Shown here piece by piece: positions 7,511-13,066 of a DNA stretch of 13,682 nucleotides. The position numbers were made by a program, and so were the translations under genes. Within the stretch, counting starts at the first letter, position 1, and each line of letters starts with the position of its first letter. The notes below the pieces were generated by a model that saw nothing but the letters and a program-made list of their open reading frames with translations, did not search any database and was not told where the DNA came from. The stretch is from Nitrospirota bacterium (lineage in GTDB: Bacteria > Nitrospinota > Nitrospinia > Nitrospinales > VA-1). The stretch is from the NCBI GenBank assembly GCA_003235465.1, contig QJWD01000242.1, forward strand, positions 1 to 13,682, given 5' to 3'.

Positions 7511-8623
7511 TCAGTGGAGGCCGCGCCGCATCTCGATATTGAGCAGGAGGCCGATGGCGATGAAGTTGGAAAGCAGCGACGAGCCGCCGTAGCTTAAAAG
7601 CGGCAGCGGAACCCCGGTGACGGGGAACAGCCCGATGGTCATGCCGATGTTGAAGATAACATAATAGGCGATGGAGCCGACGAGGCCGAGCGCGACGAAC
7701 ATGCCGAAGCGGTCGCTGGCGCGAAAGGCGATATGGAGCCCCTTGAGCAGCAAAAGCAGGTAGAGCGAGAACAAAACCACCACGCCGACGAAACCGGTTT
7801 CCTCGGCGAACACCGAGAAAATGAAATCGGTATGCTTTTCCGGCAGGAAATTCAACCGGCTCTGGGTGCCCGCCAACAGGCCCTTGCCCCAGAACCCGCC
7901 CGAGCCGATGGCGATTTTCGACTGGATCGAATGGTAACCCGCGCCCAGCGGGTCGAGGTTGGGGTTGAACAGGGTGAGCAGCCGCGTTTTCTGGTAGTCC
8001 TTGAGAAAGAACCACATCGAGGGCGCAAGCGCCGCCAGAAGCAGGAAAAGCTTGAGCAGGGTGCGGTAATTGAACTCGATGGCGGTGACGAAGATCATGA
8101 AAATAAAGAAGATGATCATCGCCGTGCCGAGGTCGGGCTGGACGAAGATGAGCCCGCCGAGAAGCCCGGTCAGGAGCAACGGCACGAACAGGTCCTTCAG
8201 TTGATACTGGCTTTGCATCTTGCCCGTTTCAAAATACTTGGCGAGGGCGATGATGAGGGCGATCTTGGCGAACTCGGACACCTGGATGCTCACCGAGCCG
8301 ATATGAATCCAGCGCCGCGACCCGGAGGCGACGGTGCCGAACAGGAGAACGAAAGCCAGGGCGAGAACGGTGAGGGCGTAAATCGCGTAGCCGTAGCGGC
8401 TGAGCAGCCGGTAGTCGACGAGCAGGGCCAGCGCCATCGCCGCCAGCCCGTAACCGATCCAGTAAACCTGCTTCAGGTACAGGCCGCGAAAAAACGCCTC
8501 CGGCCGCCCGTGGTTGGCGCTGTAGATGATCACCACCCCCAGGCAGGCGATGCCGAGCGCCAGGAGAAAGAACCACCAGTTGAAATTGGATACCAGACGG
8601 CGATCGATCATAATCCGCGCCAT
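7511..8623 (-). CDS. rodA: Rod-shape peptidoglycan glycosyltransferase RodA (SEDS family)
   Basis: This is a polytopic SEDS protein of 370 residues with about ten membrane helices. Diagnostic segments are GSRRWIHIG (101-109), SEFAKIALII (116-125), VQPDLGTAMI (161-170), FLPEKHTDFIFSVFAEE (259-275) with catalytic Asp266, and the FtsW/RodA/SpoVE signature around 325-357 ending LPLLSYGGSSLLSNFIAIG. It polymerises lipid II into glycan strands during side-wall growth, working with a class B PBP (PBP2). That partner is not beside it: upstream lies an 878-bp non-coding region. An ATG four codons in (8611) gives MIDRRLVSNFNWWF, which looks like a typical RodA N-terminus, so the true start may be there; neither start has a strong Shine-Dalgarno. 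The downstream neighbour rng is a common companion in shape-gene clusters. Confidence 0.97.
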   Translation of the reverse strand: MARIMIDRRLVSNFNWWFFLLALGIACLGVVIIYSANHGRPEAFFRGLYLKQVYWIGYGLAAMALALLVDYRLLSRYGYAIYALTVLALAFVLLFGTVASGSRRWIHIGSVSIQVSEFAKIALIIALAKYFETGKMQSQYQLKDLFVPLLLTGLLGGLIFVQPDLGTAMIIFFIFMIFVTAIEFNYRTLLKLFLLLAALAPSMWFFLKDYQKTRLLTLFNPNLDPLGAGYHSIQSKIAIGSGGFWGKGLLAGTQSRLNFLPEKHTDFIFSVFAEETGFVGVVVLFSLYLLLLLKGLHIAFRASDRFGMFVALGLVGSIAYYVIFNIGMTIGLFPVTGVPLPLLSYGGSSLLSNFIAIGLLLNIEMRRGLH

Positions 8624-8707
8624 TTTATCATAGGGGACAGCCGGCCGGCGTCATTTCGTGCCTCGGCGGCTTCCCCGCTGGAAAAAATTATTGCTGATTC
8701 GCCTCTT

Positions 8708-8727
8708 GCCGGGTAGCCGGGCCCGGC
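8708..8727. repeat. GC-rich inverted repeat upstream of rodA
   Basis: GCCGGG and CCCGGC form a 6-bp stem with an 8-base loop, and the inner 14 bases (8715-8728) are themselves a perfect palindrome, AGCCGGGCCCGGCT. No U-run on the rodA strand. Function unknown; it could be a protein-binding site near the rodA promoter region. Confidence 0.4.
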
Positions 8728-8839
8728 TTTCAGAAAACCTGGAAGGTTATAAAAATCAATCCCCCGCTACCGCTGCTCAAATAATAATCGATCTTCCTCG
8801 CCCGTTGTAAACACTCGATTTAGGCCGTTACTCACGGGA

Positions 8840-8873
8840 TTATCCACAGGTTGCTGACAGCCGTTGTGGATAA
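8840..8873. promoter_or_regulatory. Perfect inverted pair of DnaA boxes
   Basis: TTATCCACA (8840-8848) and its exact reverse complement TGTGGATAA (8865-8873) face each other across 16 bp. Both equal the highest-affinity E. coli DnaA box. The spacer is itself partly self-complementary (GGTT against AGCC), so almost the whole 34-bp element is palindromic. DnaA binding is a strong prediction; the purpose (initiation, titration or gene control) is open. Confidence 0.7.
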
Positions 8874-9011
8874 AGTAACAGACTGTATTACAGGGGGTTC
8901 TGGGGTGCGTGGCGCGGGGGTTTGCGGCCCGCCCGCGAGGCATGCCCTTGTCCCATGCGGCTCCCTTGGGAGGGCCAGCGGAAGGCCGCCATTTCATCGG
9001 TGGTGAGGTGG

Positions 9012-9020
9012 TTTTCCACC
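9012..9020 (+). promoter_or_regulatory. One-mismatch DnaA box
   Basis: TTTTCCACC differs from TTWTNCACA only at the last base. Alone it would mean little; it is listed as part of the cluster. Confidence 0.35.
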
Positions 9021-9065
9021 CCGAACGCGAGCGAAAGCGCGGTTAAACGCAGGATCGCCGACCGT

Positions 9066-9078
9066 CAATAATTTGATG
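9066..9078 (-). promoter_or_regulatory. IHF-like binding site
   Basis: On the minus strand CATCAAATTATTG matches the IHF consensus WATCAANNNNTTR at all fixed positions except the first (C for W). It lies between the two groups of DnaA boxes, as an architectural site does in E. coli oriC. The consensus is loose, so this is suggestive only. Confidence 0.4.
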
Positions 9079-9098
9079 TTCCATGGAGGCCCATTTCA

Positions 9099-9120
9099 TG
9101 TGGAAACTGCCTGTGAAAAG
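9099..9120 (-). promoter_or_regulatory. Two adjacent one-mismatch DnaA boxes in tandem
   Basis: Minus-strand GTTTCCACA (9107-9099) and CTTTTCACA (9120-9112) each miss the consensus only at the first base. They have the same orientation and are separated by 4 bp, the kind of tandem array on which DnaA can form a filament. Confidence 0.4.
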
Positions 9121-9197
9121 CCGAATTTGCTTCCCCTCACTCGCGAACATGGCCAGCAAAAGGGCGCGCGCGGCCTGCCAATTTTTTGATGCCCCGA

Positions 9198-9230
9198 AAA
9201 CCCCTAGATACCGCGTTGGAACCGGGGTTT
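9198..9230. repeat. Inverted repeat AAACCCC/GGGGTTT
   Basis: Perfect 7-bp arms at 9198-9204 and 9224-9230 with a 19-base loop. The right arm overlaps the left arm of the next inverted repeat (9226-9237), so on a single strand only one of the two hairpins could form at a time. Confidence 0.5.
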
Positions 9231-9274
9231 GACAGGCGATTTTTAACCTGTGGAAAACTGGAGCCTGTCAAGCC
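9226..9274. repeat. 12-bp inverted repeat enclosing an exact DnaA box
   Basis: Arms GGTTTGACAGGC (9226-9237) and GCCTGTCAAGCC (9263-9274) pair over 12 positions with one mismatch in DNA (a G-U pair in RNA). The nine inner bases TTGACAGGC are perfect. The 25-bp centre contains the exact minus-strand box TGTGGAAAA (9249-9257). Each arm also presents a consensus TTGACA, one on each strand, but no good -10 lies at normal spacing on either strand. Confidence 0.6.
9249..9257 (-). promoter_or_regulatory. Exact DnaA box
   Basis: TGTGGAAAA is the reverse complement of TTTTCCACA, an exact match to TTWTNCACA. It sits 24 bp from the start of the A-tract at 9281, a fitting position for a box next to an unwinding element. 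Confidence 0.55.
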
Positions 9275-9280
9275 GCGGCG

Positions 9281-9330
9281 GGAAAAAAAATTTTCCATAC
9301 CCATATTCTCAATAAAGGCGTTTAAATATC
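9281..9330. other. A-tract and AT-rich stretch; possible DNA unwinding element
   Basis: GGAAAAAAAATTTTCC (9281-9296) is an A8T4 tract bounded by a small inverted repeat, likely intrinsically bent. AT-rich sequence continues to about 9330, including ATATTCTCAATAAAGG and TTTAAATAT. It stands out sharply against the GC-rich surroundings and lies inside the DnaA-box cluster. Confidence 0.45.
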
Positions 9331-9409
9331 AGGAGTTGCGGAGAGGGTGCCGAGAGGCGAAAATTGCCCTCCACGGATATTTTAGGCAACCCCCGCCCGC
9401 CGGCGCCGC

Positions 9410-9429
9410 TTGTTCACATTTTACTCACA
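9410..9429 (+). promoter_or_regulatory. Two one-mismatch DnaA boxes in tandem
   Basis: TTGTTCACA (9410-9418) and TTACTCACA (9421-9429) lie in the same orientation two bases apart, each one mismatch from TTWTNCACA. A related TTACTCACG lies at 8828-8836 near the perfect pair. Confidence 0.4.
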
Positions 9430-9466
9430 GGCGAAAAAACTCCGCCGGTGGGGATTTCGAGGCTTG

Positions 9467-9489
9467 AAAAAGGGCGCTTCGAAGCGCCC
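9467..9489 (-). terminator. Intrinsic terminator of the moaB-rluD unit
   Basis: On the minus strand, 12 bases after the rluD stop, GGGCGCTTCGAAGCGCCC is a perfect 18-base palindrome. It forms a GC-rich hairpin, directly followed by TTTTT. This is a textbook Rho-independent terminator and it closes off transcription into the non-coding region and rodA. Confidence 0.9.
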
Positions 9490-9501
9490 GTTGGCCCTGG
9501 C

Positions 9502-10413
9502 TCAGGGTGCTTCGAGCATTTTAGCCATGTCCGAAGGCAGGGGGGCGAGAAGCGAAAGCGGCTCGCCCGAAACCGGATGGGGGAATTCCAGACGGTGGGC
9601 GTGCAGCGCCTGCCTCGCCATGCGCGGGGTGTTCGCCCCCGTTTTGCCGCCATAGAGCTTGTCCCCCACAATGGGATGGCCGAGGGCGGCCAGGTGCACG
9701 CGAATCTGGTGCGTGCGCCCGGTTTTAGGCATCAGGCGAAGGTAGGTGAAGCCCTGCCGCCGTTCGATCACCTCGTAAGCGGTTTCGGCGGCGCGGCCGT
9801 GCGTTTCATCGGCGGCCATTTTCTTGCGGTGGCGGCGGTTGCGGCCGATGGCGAGGTCGATCACGCCGCGGTCGCGCGCGAGGCGGCCCTGCACGAAGGC
9901 GAGGTACACCTTTTTGATTTCCCGCGTCTTGAACAGTTTCGCGAGGCCCCGGTGCGCGGCTTCCGATTTGGCGGCGATGACGAGGCCCGAGGTCTCCTTG
10001 TCGAGCCGGTGGACGATGCCGGGGCGCTCCACCCCGCCGATGCCCGAAAGATTTTTGCAATGCGCGAGCAGCGCGTTGACCAGCGTTCCCTCCCGGTGGC
10101 CGGGCGCGGGGTGGACCACCATGCCCGCCGGCTTGTCGATGACGATCAGGTGGTCATCCTCGTAAACCACGGCAAGCGGCAGGGCTTCCGGTTTTGCCGC
10201 AAGCGGCGTCGGGGCGGGCAAATCGAGGGTGACCCTGTCGCCCGCCTTGAGCAGCGTCGAGGCGCGCGCGGCCAGGCCGTTAACCGCCACCCGGTTTTCC
10301 TCGATCAATTTCTTGATGCGCGACCGGCTTGCCTCGTCCTGAACCGAGGCGAGGAACACGTCCAGCCGCTTGTGCTCGTCGGCGGGGCCGGCGGAAAATT
10401 CAAAATGGCGCAT
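9502..10413 (-). CDS. rluD: RluA-family 23S rRNA pseudouridine synthase (RluD-like)
   Basis: The 303-residue protein has an N-terminal S4 RNA-binding domain (about 15-62, with KRLDVFLAS and SRSRIKKLIEENRVAVNG) and an RluA-type catalytic domain. The catalytic aspartate is Asp138 in HRLDKETSGLV; other family blocks are VIDKPAGMVVHP (91-102), KTGRTHQIRVHLAALGHPIVGD (230-251) and HAHRLEFPHP (271-280). The S4 plus catalytic layout and length best fit RluD, which makes pseudouridines in helix 69 of 23S rRNA, but RluC and other RluA-type enzymes share this architecture. The start lies 3 bp after the stop of the upstream small membrane protein and has no Shine-Dalgarno of its own, so translation is probably coupled. 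An intrinsic terminator follows. Confidence 0.92.
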   Translation of the reverse strand: MRHFEFSAGPADEHKRLDVFLASVQDEASRSRIKKLIEENRVAVNGLAARASTLLKAGDRVTLDLPAPTPLAAKPEALPLAVVYEDDHLIVIDKPAGMVVHPAPGHREGTLVNALLAHCKNLSGIGGVERPGIVHRLDKETSGLVIAAKSEAAHRGLAKLFKTREIKKVYLAFVQGRLARDRGVIDLAIGRNRRHRKKMAADETHGRAAETAYEVIERRQGFTYLRLMPKTGRTHQIRVHLAALGHPIVGDKLYGGKTGANTPRMARQALHAHRLEFPHPVSGEPLSLLAPLPSDMAKMLEAP

Positions 10414-10416
10414 GAT

Positions 10417-10755
10417 TCAAGGAGCGTTGCGGCCGAGCCTGGAGATGATCTCAAGCAGCTTTCTTTCCCCCAGCATGCGGTCGACAAAGAAGAAGATGAG
10501 CACGAGCAGGAGAAAAATCGCGCCGTGCATAAGCAGGGGGGCCATGGCGGTGAAGACGGTGAGCGAGGCTAGGGGGAGCTCTCCGGCTTCCAGCTTTTCG
10601 ATCATCAGGAACGGGTTGGCGAGCAGCGGCAAGCGCCAGAACAGGGCGGCCAGCCCGCCGGCCCAGATGAAGGCCATGAACCCGGCCGCCCACGGCCAGA
10701 TTTTTTGCAGGGAGGTTCTGTGAGTGACGTAACGTTCCTGTTCCGGGGTCAGCAT
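10417..10755 (-). CDS. Small two-helix membrane protein, function unknown
   Basis: I do not recognise this 112-residue protein. It has a short N-terminal cytoplasmic-looking part (MLTPEQERYVTHRTSLQK), a membrane helix at about 19-42, and a central segment with acidic residues (ANPFLMIEKLEAGELPLASL). A second, very hydrophobic helix follows at about 72-91 and then a basic C-terminal tail (DRMLGERKLLEIISRLGR). By the positive-inside rule the tail is cytoplasmic and the central loop outside. GAGG lies eight bases before the ATG. It sits between moaB and the rluD-like gene on the same strand, 55 bp after moaB and 3 bp before rluD, so all three are likely co-transcribed. The tight join to rluD and intact frame argue that it is a real gene. 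Confidence 0.75.
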   Translation of the reverse strand: MLTPEQERYVTHRTSLQKIWPWAAGFMAFIWAGGLAALFWRLPLLANPFLMIEKLEAGELPLASLTVFTAMAPLLMHGAIFLLLVLIFFFVDRMLGERKLLEIISRLGRNAP

Positions 10756-10810
10756 GGGTTCGGCCTCACGCGGGTGGGTTCGGGGATCGAAGGCGGGCCT
10801 TGGCCGGACT

Positions 10811-11332
10811 CTATTTTTCCATCAGCCGCGGCATCAGCTCCACCAGGTTGCAGGGCTTGTGGGTGGAGTCCATCTGGTGCACGAGGATCTGGTCCCAGGC
10901 GTCCCTGCATGCGCCGGTGGAGCCGGGCACGGCGAACAGGAAGGTTCCCCTGGTCACGCCGGCGGTGGCGCGCGACTGGATGGTCGAGGTCTTGATGTTC
11001 TGGTAACTCAGCATGCGGAACAGTTCGCCGAAACCGGGGATGGATTTTTCGTACAGCCCCTCGAAGGCTTCCGGCGTCACGTCGCGCCCGGTCACGCCGG
11101 TGCCGCCGGTGGCGATCACCACATCCACATCCGCCCTGTCGATCCAGGCGCGAAGCGTCTCCTGCAATAGCGGGATCTCGTCGCGGACGATCTTGCGGTC
11201 CGCCAGGTGATGGCCGGCGGCCTGAAGCCTGTCCACCAGCGTCTGTCCCGAGGTGTCGTTATCGAGGGTGCGTGTATCGGAAACGGTGAGGATGGCGATG
11301 TTCACGCATTTTTTTTTCGACGGCTCGCTCAT
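10811..11332 (-). CDS. moaB: Molybdenum cofactor biosynthesis protein MoaB
   Basis: The 173-residue protein matches the MoaB/Mog fold: [11 protein letters not shown] (11-21), the MPT-binding [16 protein letters not shown] (74-89), [13 protein letters not shown] (101-113), [11 protein letters not shown] (116-126) and [18 protein letters not shown] (133-150). The segment after the second block follows E. coli MoaB closely (GFGE.FRMLS, PGST.ACR.AW). The GTG.T.RDVTPEA site keeps the Asp needed for molybdopterin adenylylation, so it may be catalytically active, as Mog is and E. coli MoaB is not. AGGAG lies seven bases before the ATG. It is the first gene of a minus-strand unit and is divergent from the SDR gene. 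No other Moco gene is in view; a user enzyme such as nitrate reductase is therefore elsewhere. Confidence 0.92.
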   Translation of the reverse strand: MSEPSKKKCVNIAILTVSDTRTLDNDTSGQTLVDRLQAAGHHLADRKIVRDEIPLLQETLRAWIDRADVDVVIATGGTGVTGRDVTPEAFEGLYEKSIPGFGELFRMLSYQNIKTSTIQSRATAGVTRGTFLFAVPGSTGACRDAWDQILVHQMDSTHKPCNLVELMPRLMEK

Positions 11333-11435
11333 GCTGTGATCTCCTGCCGGGAAACCGGCTGCCGAACAACCCTCTTCCCCGCGAGCGGGCGGCGGATAAG
11401 GCTGGATTTGCGGCGCGGTTTCACGTTACATTAAG

Positions 11436-11454
11436 GCCCCCGTGGCACGGGGGC
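11436..11454. repeat. First of two tandem GC hairpins between moaB and the SDR gene
   Basis: GCCCCCGT/ACGGGGGC: perfect 8-bp stem with a three-base loop. It lies in the divergent spacer, 4 bp from the second hairpin. No U-run on either strand. Confidence 0.55.
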
Positions 11455-11458
11455 GAAT

Positions 11459-11476
11459 GCCGCCCGGACGGGCGGC
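11459..11476. repeat. Second tandem GC hairpin between moaB and the SDR gene
   Basis: GCCGCCC/GGGCGGC: perfect 7-bp stem (8 bp counting the closing C-G as DNA) with a four-base loop, 43 bases ahead of the SDR start. With its neighbour it could be an operator, a leader structure or a REP-like element; which of these cannot be told from one copy. Confidence 0.55.
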
Positions 11477-11518
11477 GCAAGAACCGAAGTATACCCGCAA
11501 ACCCAAAGGGGTTCAACC

Positions 11519-12229
11519 ATGCCCTCCGCACTCGTCACCGGCGGCGCCGTGCGCATCGGCCGGGCCATCGCCCTTCACCTTGCGAGAAAGGGCTTCGGCA
11601 TCGCCCTGCATTACCATCGTTCGAGCGAAGCCGCCGAAACCGTCCTGGCCGATATCGCACGCCTGGGTGTTCGCGTTCGCGGCTACCCGGCGGATTTCAC
11701 CGACCTCGCGGAAACCGTGAAACTCGGCGAAAAGGCGGCGCGCGATTTTCCCGACCTGGAACTGCTGGTCAACTCCGCCGCCAATTTCATCCCCGAGGAT
11801 ATTGAGCGCACGGAAACCCGAAGCCTCACCGACACCCTGAACATCAACCTGATGTCGCCGTACCTGCTCATGCGCGATTTTAAGCGGCTGGTGGGCCGCG
11901 GCATGGTGGTCAACATCCTCGATGAGCGGGTTCTGAAAAACATCCCGACGTTCGCCGCGTATTCGGTATCCAAATACGGCCTGCATCATTTAACGCGGCT
12001 CGCCGCCGTCGAATTCGGCGACCAGGTGCGCGTGAACGCCATCGCCCCAGGCCTCATCCTGCCGCCGCCCGGCCGGGGGGATGAGTACCTGAAACGCGAG
12101 GCGGAGAAAAACCCCCTGAAGAGCCACGGCACGGTGGACGACGTCTGCCGCGCCCTCGATTACCTGATTAAAAGCCCGTTCGTCACCGGCGAGACGTTGT
12201 TCGTCGACGGTGGCGGCTCCAAAACCTGA
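11519..12229 (+). CDS. SDR oxidoreductase, pteridine reductase/FolM-like
   Basis: The 236-residue single-domain SDR has TGGAVRIGRAIA at the coenzyme site (7-18), HYHRSS (31-36) after the second strand, NSAANF (85-90) and the active-site pair Tyr148 and Lys152 (YSVSK). The usual catalytic Ser is replaced by Asp135 in VNILDE. That Asp and the RIG motif with HYHRS (basic, so NADPH) are marks of the pteridine reductase 1/FolM group, which reduces dihydropterins such as dihydromonapterin or dihydrobiopterin. The C-terminal FVTGETLFVDGGGS is normal for SDRs. AGGGG lies seven bases before the ATG. Neighbouring moaB and queC also belong to GTP-derived pterin or deazapurine pathways, which supports a pterin substrate, though other SDR substrates remain possible. 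Confidence 0.82.
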   Translation: MPSALVTGGAVRIGRAIALHLARKGFGIALHYHRSSEAAETVLADIARLGVRVRGYPADFTDLAETVKLGEKAARDFPDLELLVNSAANFIPEDIERTETRSLTDTLNINLMSPYLLMRDFKRLVGRGMVVNILDERVLKNIPTFAAYSVSKYGLHHLTRLAAVEFGDQVRVNAIAPGLILPPPGRGDEYLKREAEKNPLKSHGTVDDVCRALDYLIKSPFVTGETLFVDGGGSKT

Positions 12230-12237
12230 AGGTCAGG
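12221..12237 (-). terminator. Possible weak terminator for queC
   Basis: On the minus strand CCTGA-CCT-TCAGG is a 5-bp hairpin followed by TTTT, 35 bases past the queC stop. The stem is short and it overlaps the 3' end of the convergent SDR gene, so activity is uncertain. Confidence 0.3.
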
Positions 12238-12245
12238 GGCGTTGC

Positions 12246-12268
12246 AGGCGAAGCCGGCAGTTGTCGCA
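12246..12268 (-). repeat. Second copy of the queC zinc-tail coding segment, after the queC stop
   Basis: These 23 bases repeat 12331-12353 inside queC with one mismatch, in the same orientation and 85 bp apart. On the minus strand this copy reads CDNCRLRLQRP and then a stop; the gene copy reads CDSCRLRL. The copy is shifted one base from the queC frame and lies after the TGA, so it is not translated as part of QueC. It looks like a remnant of a tandem duplication or of an older queC 3' end. Confidence 0.7.
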
Positions 12269-12272
12269 AAAA

Positions 12273-12968
12273 TCAGCCGCGTTTTTGGTAGGTGAGGGGG
12301 TCTTTGGCGCCAGCATCCTGAAACCCTTTGAGGCGAAGCCGGCAGCTGTCGCACATGCCGCAGGCGAGGCCGCTGGCGTCGGGCTGGTAGCAGCTGTGGG
12401 TCAGGCTGTAATCGACGCCGAGCTCAAGGCCCAGCCGGATGATGTCGGCCTTGCTCATGTCGATGAGCGGCGCGTGGATTTTGATAGGCGTTTTCCCCTC
12501 CACCCCCGCCCGCGTCGCGAGGTTGGCCAGCGTCTCGAAGGCGGTGATGTATTCCGGCCGGCAATCCGGGTAGCCGCTGTAGTCGACGGCGTTGACGCCC
12601 ACGAACACATCGCGCGCGCCCGTCACCTCGGCGACGGCTAGGGCGTAGGCGAGGAAAATGGTGTTTCTCGCCGGCACGTAGGTGATGGGGATGCCCGAGG
12701 CCATTTCCGCCTCGCTCCGGCCGGTGGGCACCTCGATATCGGCGGTGAGCGCCGAGTGGCCGATGGCGGCGAGGTCGACATTCAGCACCCGGTGCTCCGC
12801 CGCGCCCATTCGGCGGGCGATGCCGCGCGCCCGGTCGAGCTCCAGCCGGTGCCGCTGGCCGTAGTCGAAGCTTAGGGTAATTGCTTGATATCCTTGGTCT
12901 TTTGCGATGGCCAGGGTGGTGGTCGAGTCGAGCCCGCCGCTCAACAGGACGATGGCTTTTAGGGTCAT
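12273..12968 (-). CDS. queC: 7-cyano-7-deazaguanine synthase QueC
   Basis: The 231-residue enzyme is full length. The ATP pyrophosphatase loop SGGLDST is at 10-16, followed by [14 protein letters not shown] (34-47), [14 protein letters not shown] (98-111) and [15 protein letters not shown] (126-140). The zinc site is complete: Cys193 in SCYQP and Cys203, Cys206 and Cys209 in [10 protein letters not shown]. QueC converts 7-carboxy-7-deazaguanine to preQ0 with ATP and ammonia, a step in queuosine tRNA modification. The start has no clear Shine-Dalgarno, but [15 protein letters not shown] is the standard N-terminus. It is divergent from ffh; a minus-strand TATAAT (13011-13006) could drive it, leaving a leader of roughly 30 nt, too short for a full riboswitch with its expression platform. 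Confidence 0.97.
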   Translation of the reverse strand: MTLKAIVLLSGGLDSTTTLAIAKDQGYQAITLSFDYGQRHRLELDRARGIARRMGAAEHRVLNVDLAAIGHSALTADIEVPTGRSEAEMASGIPITYVPARNTIFLAYALAVAEVTGARDVFVGVNAVDYSGYPDCRPEYITAFETLANLATRAGVEGKTPIKIHAPLIDMSKADIIRLGLELGVDYSLTHSCYQPDASGLACGMCDSCRLRLKGFQDAGAKDPLTYQKRG

Positions 12969-12987
12969 GGCTGTTTGGGAATGATTC

Positions 12988-13015
12988 TTGACATTACCGG
13001 GGGTTATTATATACT
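12988..13015 (+). promoter_or_regulatory. Sigma-70 promoter for ffh
   Basis: Consensus -35 TTGACA (12988-12993), 16-bp spacer, -10 TATACT (13010-13015, five of six). The predicted start near 13022 leaves a 45-nt leader. The same AT core holds a TATAAT on the opposite strand for queC, so the two promoters probably overlap and compete. Confidence 0.75.
13006..13011 (-). promoter_or_regulatory. Candidate -10 for queC, overlapping the ffh promoter
   Basis: Minus-strand TATAAT is a perfect -10 hexamer, but no good -35 lies 16-18 bp upstream (GGGTTT at 17 bp). It overlaps the ffh -10 by two bases. Confidence 0.4.
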
Positions 13016-13066
13016 AACTCATTTACATAAACCCCTGCAAAATAGGACCGTTGTTCGTTTTCAGAT

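Larger units (their letters stand above)
8624..9501. other. Gene-free region with DnaA-box cluster; candidate replication origin
   Basis: No open frame here has a recognisable protein or convincing start. The stretch contains three exact matches to TTWTNCACA (8840-8848 plus, 8865-8873 minus, 9249-9257 minus). Six more boxes have one mismatch: 9012-9020 plus, 9099-9107 minus, 9112-9120 minus, 9291-9299 plus, 9410-9418 plus and 9421-9429 plus. With equal base use, about 0.05 exact matches would be expected in 878 bp on both strands, and fewer in GC-rich DNA. There is also an IHF-like site (9066-9078), an A8T4 tract and AT-rich flank (9281-9330) that could be the unwinding element, and several inverted repeats. 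The left genes all read away from the region, as expected of an origin, but those on the right are mixed. Alternatives are a DnaA-titrating or DnaA-regulated locus, or a long rodA leader. Confidence 0.5.

Noticed and set aside
7733..8716. Plus-strand frame of 327 codons opposite rodA
   Set aside because: Glu/Gln/Arg-rich antisense shadow of the hydrophobic rodA coding sequence.
8767..8997. Open frame of 76 codons on the minus strand in the non-coding region
   Set aside because: Low-complexity, Pro/Arg-rich start, no recognisable fold or Shine-Dalgarno, and it runs straight through the perfect DnaA-box pair.
9186..9467. Open frame of 93 codons on the plus strand in the non-coding region
   Set aside because: Starts at TTG/ATG without a ribosome binding site, overlaps the inverted repeats and the rluD terminator, and resembles no protein family.
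8624..9501. tRNA, 4.5S RNA or other known RNA gene in the large gap
   Set aside because: No T-loop sequence, CCA-type acceptor pairing or SRP tetraloop pattern was found on either strand.
11333..11518. Molybdenum-cofactor riboswitch upstream of moaB
   Set aside because: The spacer has two simple GC hairpins, not the multi-stem Moco aptamer, and moaB starts with an ordinary Shine-Dalgarno.
12969..13066. preQ1 riboswitch in the queC leader
   Set aside because: The predicted leader is only about 30 nt and lacks the C-rich loop and A-rich tail of preQ1 aptamers.
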